Both the position numbers and the translations under genes were made by a program. Positions 62,806-64,000 of a stretch of 64,000 nt of DNA are shown piece by piece (positions within the stretch are counted from its first letter, which is position 1; the number at the start of each line of letters is the position of its first letter). This DNA is from UBA3210 sp963610315 (lineage in GTDB: Bacteria > Bacillota_I > Bacilli_A > RFN20 > CAG-449): NCBI GenBank assembly GCA_963610315.1, contig CAVDMV010000001.1, forward strand, positions 86,739 to 150,738, in the 5' to 3' direction. The notes beneath the pieces are model-generated. The model did not search any database and was not told where the DNA came from. It saw only the letters and a list, made by a program, of their open reading frames with translations.

Positions 62806-63427
62806 AGGTAGAGAGAAAATAAAATAAATATTTTCATCCCTATCATTGTACCGTAAGTACGGTTTTTGTACGCGGCGCTAAATTTACAATCTACTAATAT
62901 ATAGTAATCTAAGGAGTCGACTAGTCTTGGTCTTCTCCTTTTTTATTTCCTTGAGATAAGCTTCGGTTTTTAGAAAGAATGAAGTGAACCCCAATAGTTG
63001 GACTGAGGCATCGGAAAGACTTGAAGATGGGTTTACCTCAGATTTAAATTTTCTTTAGATACAATTTCCTCAATTAATCGCATAATTTGTGTTTCCTTTT
63101 GGTTTATCTGTCTTCATCGTTTTAAGAATATTTTTTAAAAATATACCATTTGTTACTTTTCATCCGTACGGATTAAATAGACATTGCCATTTATACTTTA
63201 CAAAGGTTTATTTATTCCTTCATCTTTCAATTACTATTTTTTATGTATTGTTACCTCATCACAAGTTAATCGTCTTATATCAAGTTTCTTTTCGTTATCC
63301 AGTCTATTTGCTACGCTCTTCTTTCATCCCATACCTCACGATACTAGACTTGAGTTTCACTATGTAGTTATAACGACATTCCTAATCGTGACTTTCACCC
63401 TTTAGATATATGATATGCCCGTCACAC
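62806..63427 (-). mobile_element. ORF-less group IIC intron relic (about 620 nt)
   Basis: Minus strand starts GTGTGAC (63427) directly after a terminator T-run, the classic group IIC insertion site. Domain I-like text follows (GGGTGAAAGTCAC, GCGTAGCAAATAGACTGG, ATTAACTTGTGATGAGG). A broken maturase start: MKTDKP... at 63117 ends after 15 codons, and MRLIEEIVSKENLN at 63083, typical of such enzymes, stops after 16. Domain V is kept at 62847-62879 with a GCGCCG...CGGTAC stem and CGC triad; a domain VI hairpin follows, ending by the rpsT stop. Confidence 0.7.
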
Positions 63428-63461
63428 AAAAAAAGTCTTCAACCGTAAAGATTGAAGACTT
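63428..63461 (-). terminator. Terminator of the distal lipoprotein gene
   Basis: AAGTCTTCAA / TTGAAGACTT at 63433-63461 with an inner GGT loop; minus strand continues TTTTTTT directly into the intron GTGTG. Confidence 0.92.
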
Positions 63462-63467
63462 AATCAA

Positions 63468-64000
63468 TTATCTATATGAGATTTTTAAAGAAAAAGAGGT
63501 AGTAAACTCATCATTTAAAAAATTTGTTTTCTCAACACTATTAAGCATGTAAGATTCATCATAATTAATTATATAATTAGCTTTAAATCCATTATCATAA
63601 GAAAAGGTAATATCAAAGGTAAGATAGCTGTCTAATGAAAAGTAAAAATCCATACTAACATAACCAGATTCGAATAAGTATGTCTTATTTAAATATGAAT
63701 TATAAAAATAGTCTAATTCACTAAAATAAAATAAATCGTATTGATAATGATATAATAAGCAATCCTCATCCACATCAAATACACAATAACGAATACCATA
63801 ATTTTCACCTTTTTTAAATGAGCCATCATTAGTTTGATTACCTGAACTAAAGTGACAATCAAAAACATAGTCAACATAACTATATTCTTTTTTTAAATTC
63901 TCATATTTTTTATATATATCATTCATATGCCTATCAGTCATTTTTTCATGATCATATTTGTTATTACATCCAAAAAGAGAAAATAGCACAATTGGAATTA
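63468..64000 (-). CDS. Lipoprotein, partial (N-terminus beyond window), unknown
   Basis: 177 codons are visible; the start lies past the window end. The visible signal peptide end reads IPIVLFSLFGCNNK, a lipobox (LFGC). The mature part is rich in Tyr, Phe, Asp and Asn (FYFSELDYFYNSYL, FDITFSYDNGF), with no recognised domain. Surface-exposed, function unknown. The terminator follows 6 nt after its stop. Confidence 0.7.
   Translation of the reverse strand, partial: IPIVLFSLFGCNNKYDHEKMTDRHMNDIYKKYENLKKEYSYVDYVFDCHFSSGNQTNDGSFKKGENYGIRYCVFDVDEDCLLYHYQYDLFYFSELDYFYNSYLNKTYLFESGYVSMDFYFSLDSYLTFDITFSYDNGFKANYIINYDESYMLNSVEKTNFLNDEFTTSFSLKISYR

Noticed and set aside
63089..63405. Open frames on the plus strand within the intron relic
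   Set aside because: They run antisense to the recognisable intron text and have no ribosome site or protein family.
1..64000. CRISPR arrays, prophage or complete insertion sequences
   Set aside because: No spaced repeats, transposase, integrase or phage structural genes were seen in either strand.

Overview
The window is about 64 kb of a low-GC, densely packed bacterial chromosome. Gene content places it among the Bacilli, near the Mollicutes or Erysipelotrichia branch: B. subtilis-type DnaB and DnaI loaders, HrcA with CIRCE operators, a Prp-processed L27 precursor, a SecDF fusion, EzrA, DivIB, FtsA, HflX and RNase HIII. Genes end in TAA, TAG and, at least once (59491-59493), TGA, and tryptophan is TGG, so the standard bacterial code fits and the mycoplasma code does not. 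Divisome genes and EzrA argue for a dividing, probably walled cell. An uncultured gut lineage is plausible but cannot be proved from this sequence.

Layout. 1-2 kb: ftsA (cut by the window edge) and divIB. 2-7 kb: mscS, recJ and secDF. 7.3-11.9 kb: an apparent operon of obg, an M6 metalloprotease lipoprotein, a 32-residue membrane peptide, ruvA and ruvB. 12-13 kb: rplU-prp-rpmA with a structured leader. 13.1-16.8 kb: replication initiation genes dnaB and dnaI with a nuclease-helicase fusion. 16.9-21.5 kb (plus strand): pyk, a ROK kinase, and thrS behind a T-box. 21.5-24.8 kb: a surface lipoprotein, a FakA-C-like protein, an HPt protein and a response regulator, then a membrane protein. 24.8-31.7 kb: a full F-type ATP synthase operon. 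31.7-32.3 kb: a group II intron relic and three tRNAs. 32.4-35.7 kb: an ATC-hydrolase-like gene, mgtE with an upstream leader peptide, and a shortened trigger factor. 35.8-39.8 kb: hypB, an iron-sulfur flavoprotein and hypA. 40-41 kb: an IspD-like gene and a zinc-ribbon protein. 41-46 kb: hrcA-grpE-dnaK-dnaJ under two CIRCE operators. 46-49 kb (plus strand): pyrG with an attenuator, and rnhC. 49-56.7 kb: hflX, an ABC-F protein, an SDR, nrnA, a cysteine desulfurase and ezrA. 57 kb: rpsD. 57.7-62.4 kb: small and membrane proteins, an rRNA methyltransferase and fmt. 62.5-64 kb: rpsT, a group IIC intron relic and a partial lipoprotein.

Most of the window is housekeeping. The regulatory RNA is the notable part: a T-box, L21 and S4 leader candidates, a pyrG attenuator of the reiterative-transcription type, a hypB Shine-Dalgarno hairpin, and between tig and mgtE a leader-peptide gene overlapping mutually exclusive hairpins, one of which can hide the mgtE ribosome binding site. 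That mgtE leader is the best candidate here for an undescribed system. Other notable points are two ORF-less group II intron relics, a two-carboxylate c-subunit suggesting a sodium-driven ATP synthase, and a trigger factor without its ribosome-binding domain. No CRISPR array, complete insertion sequence, prophage or rRNA gene was seen.
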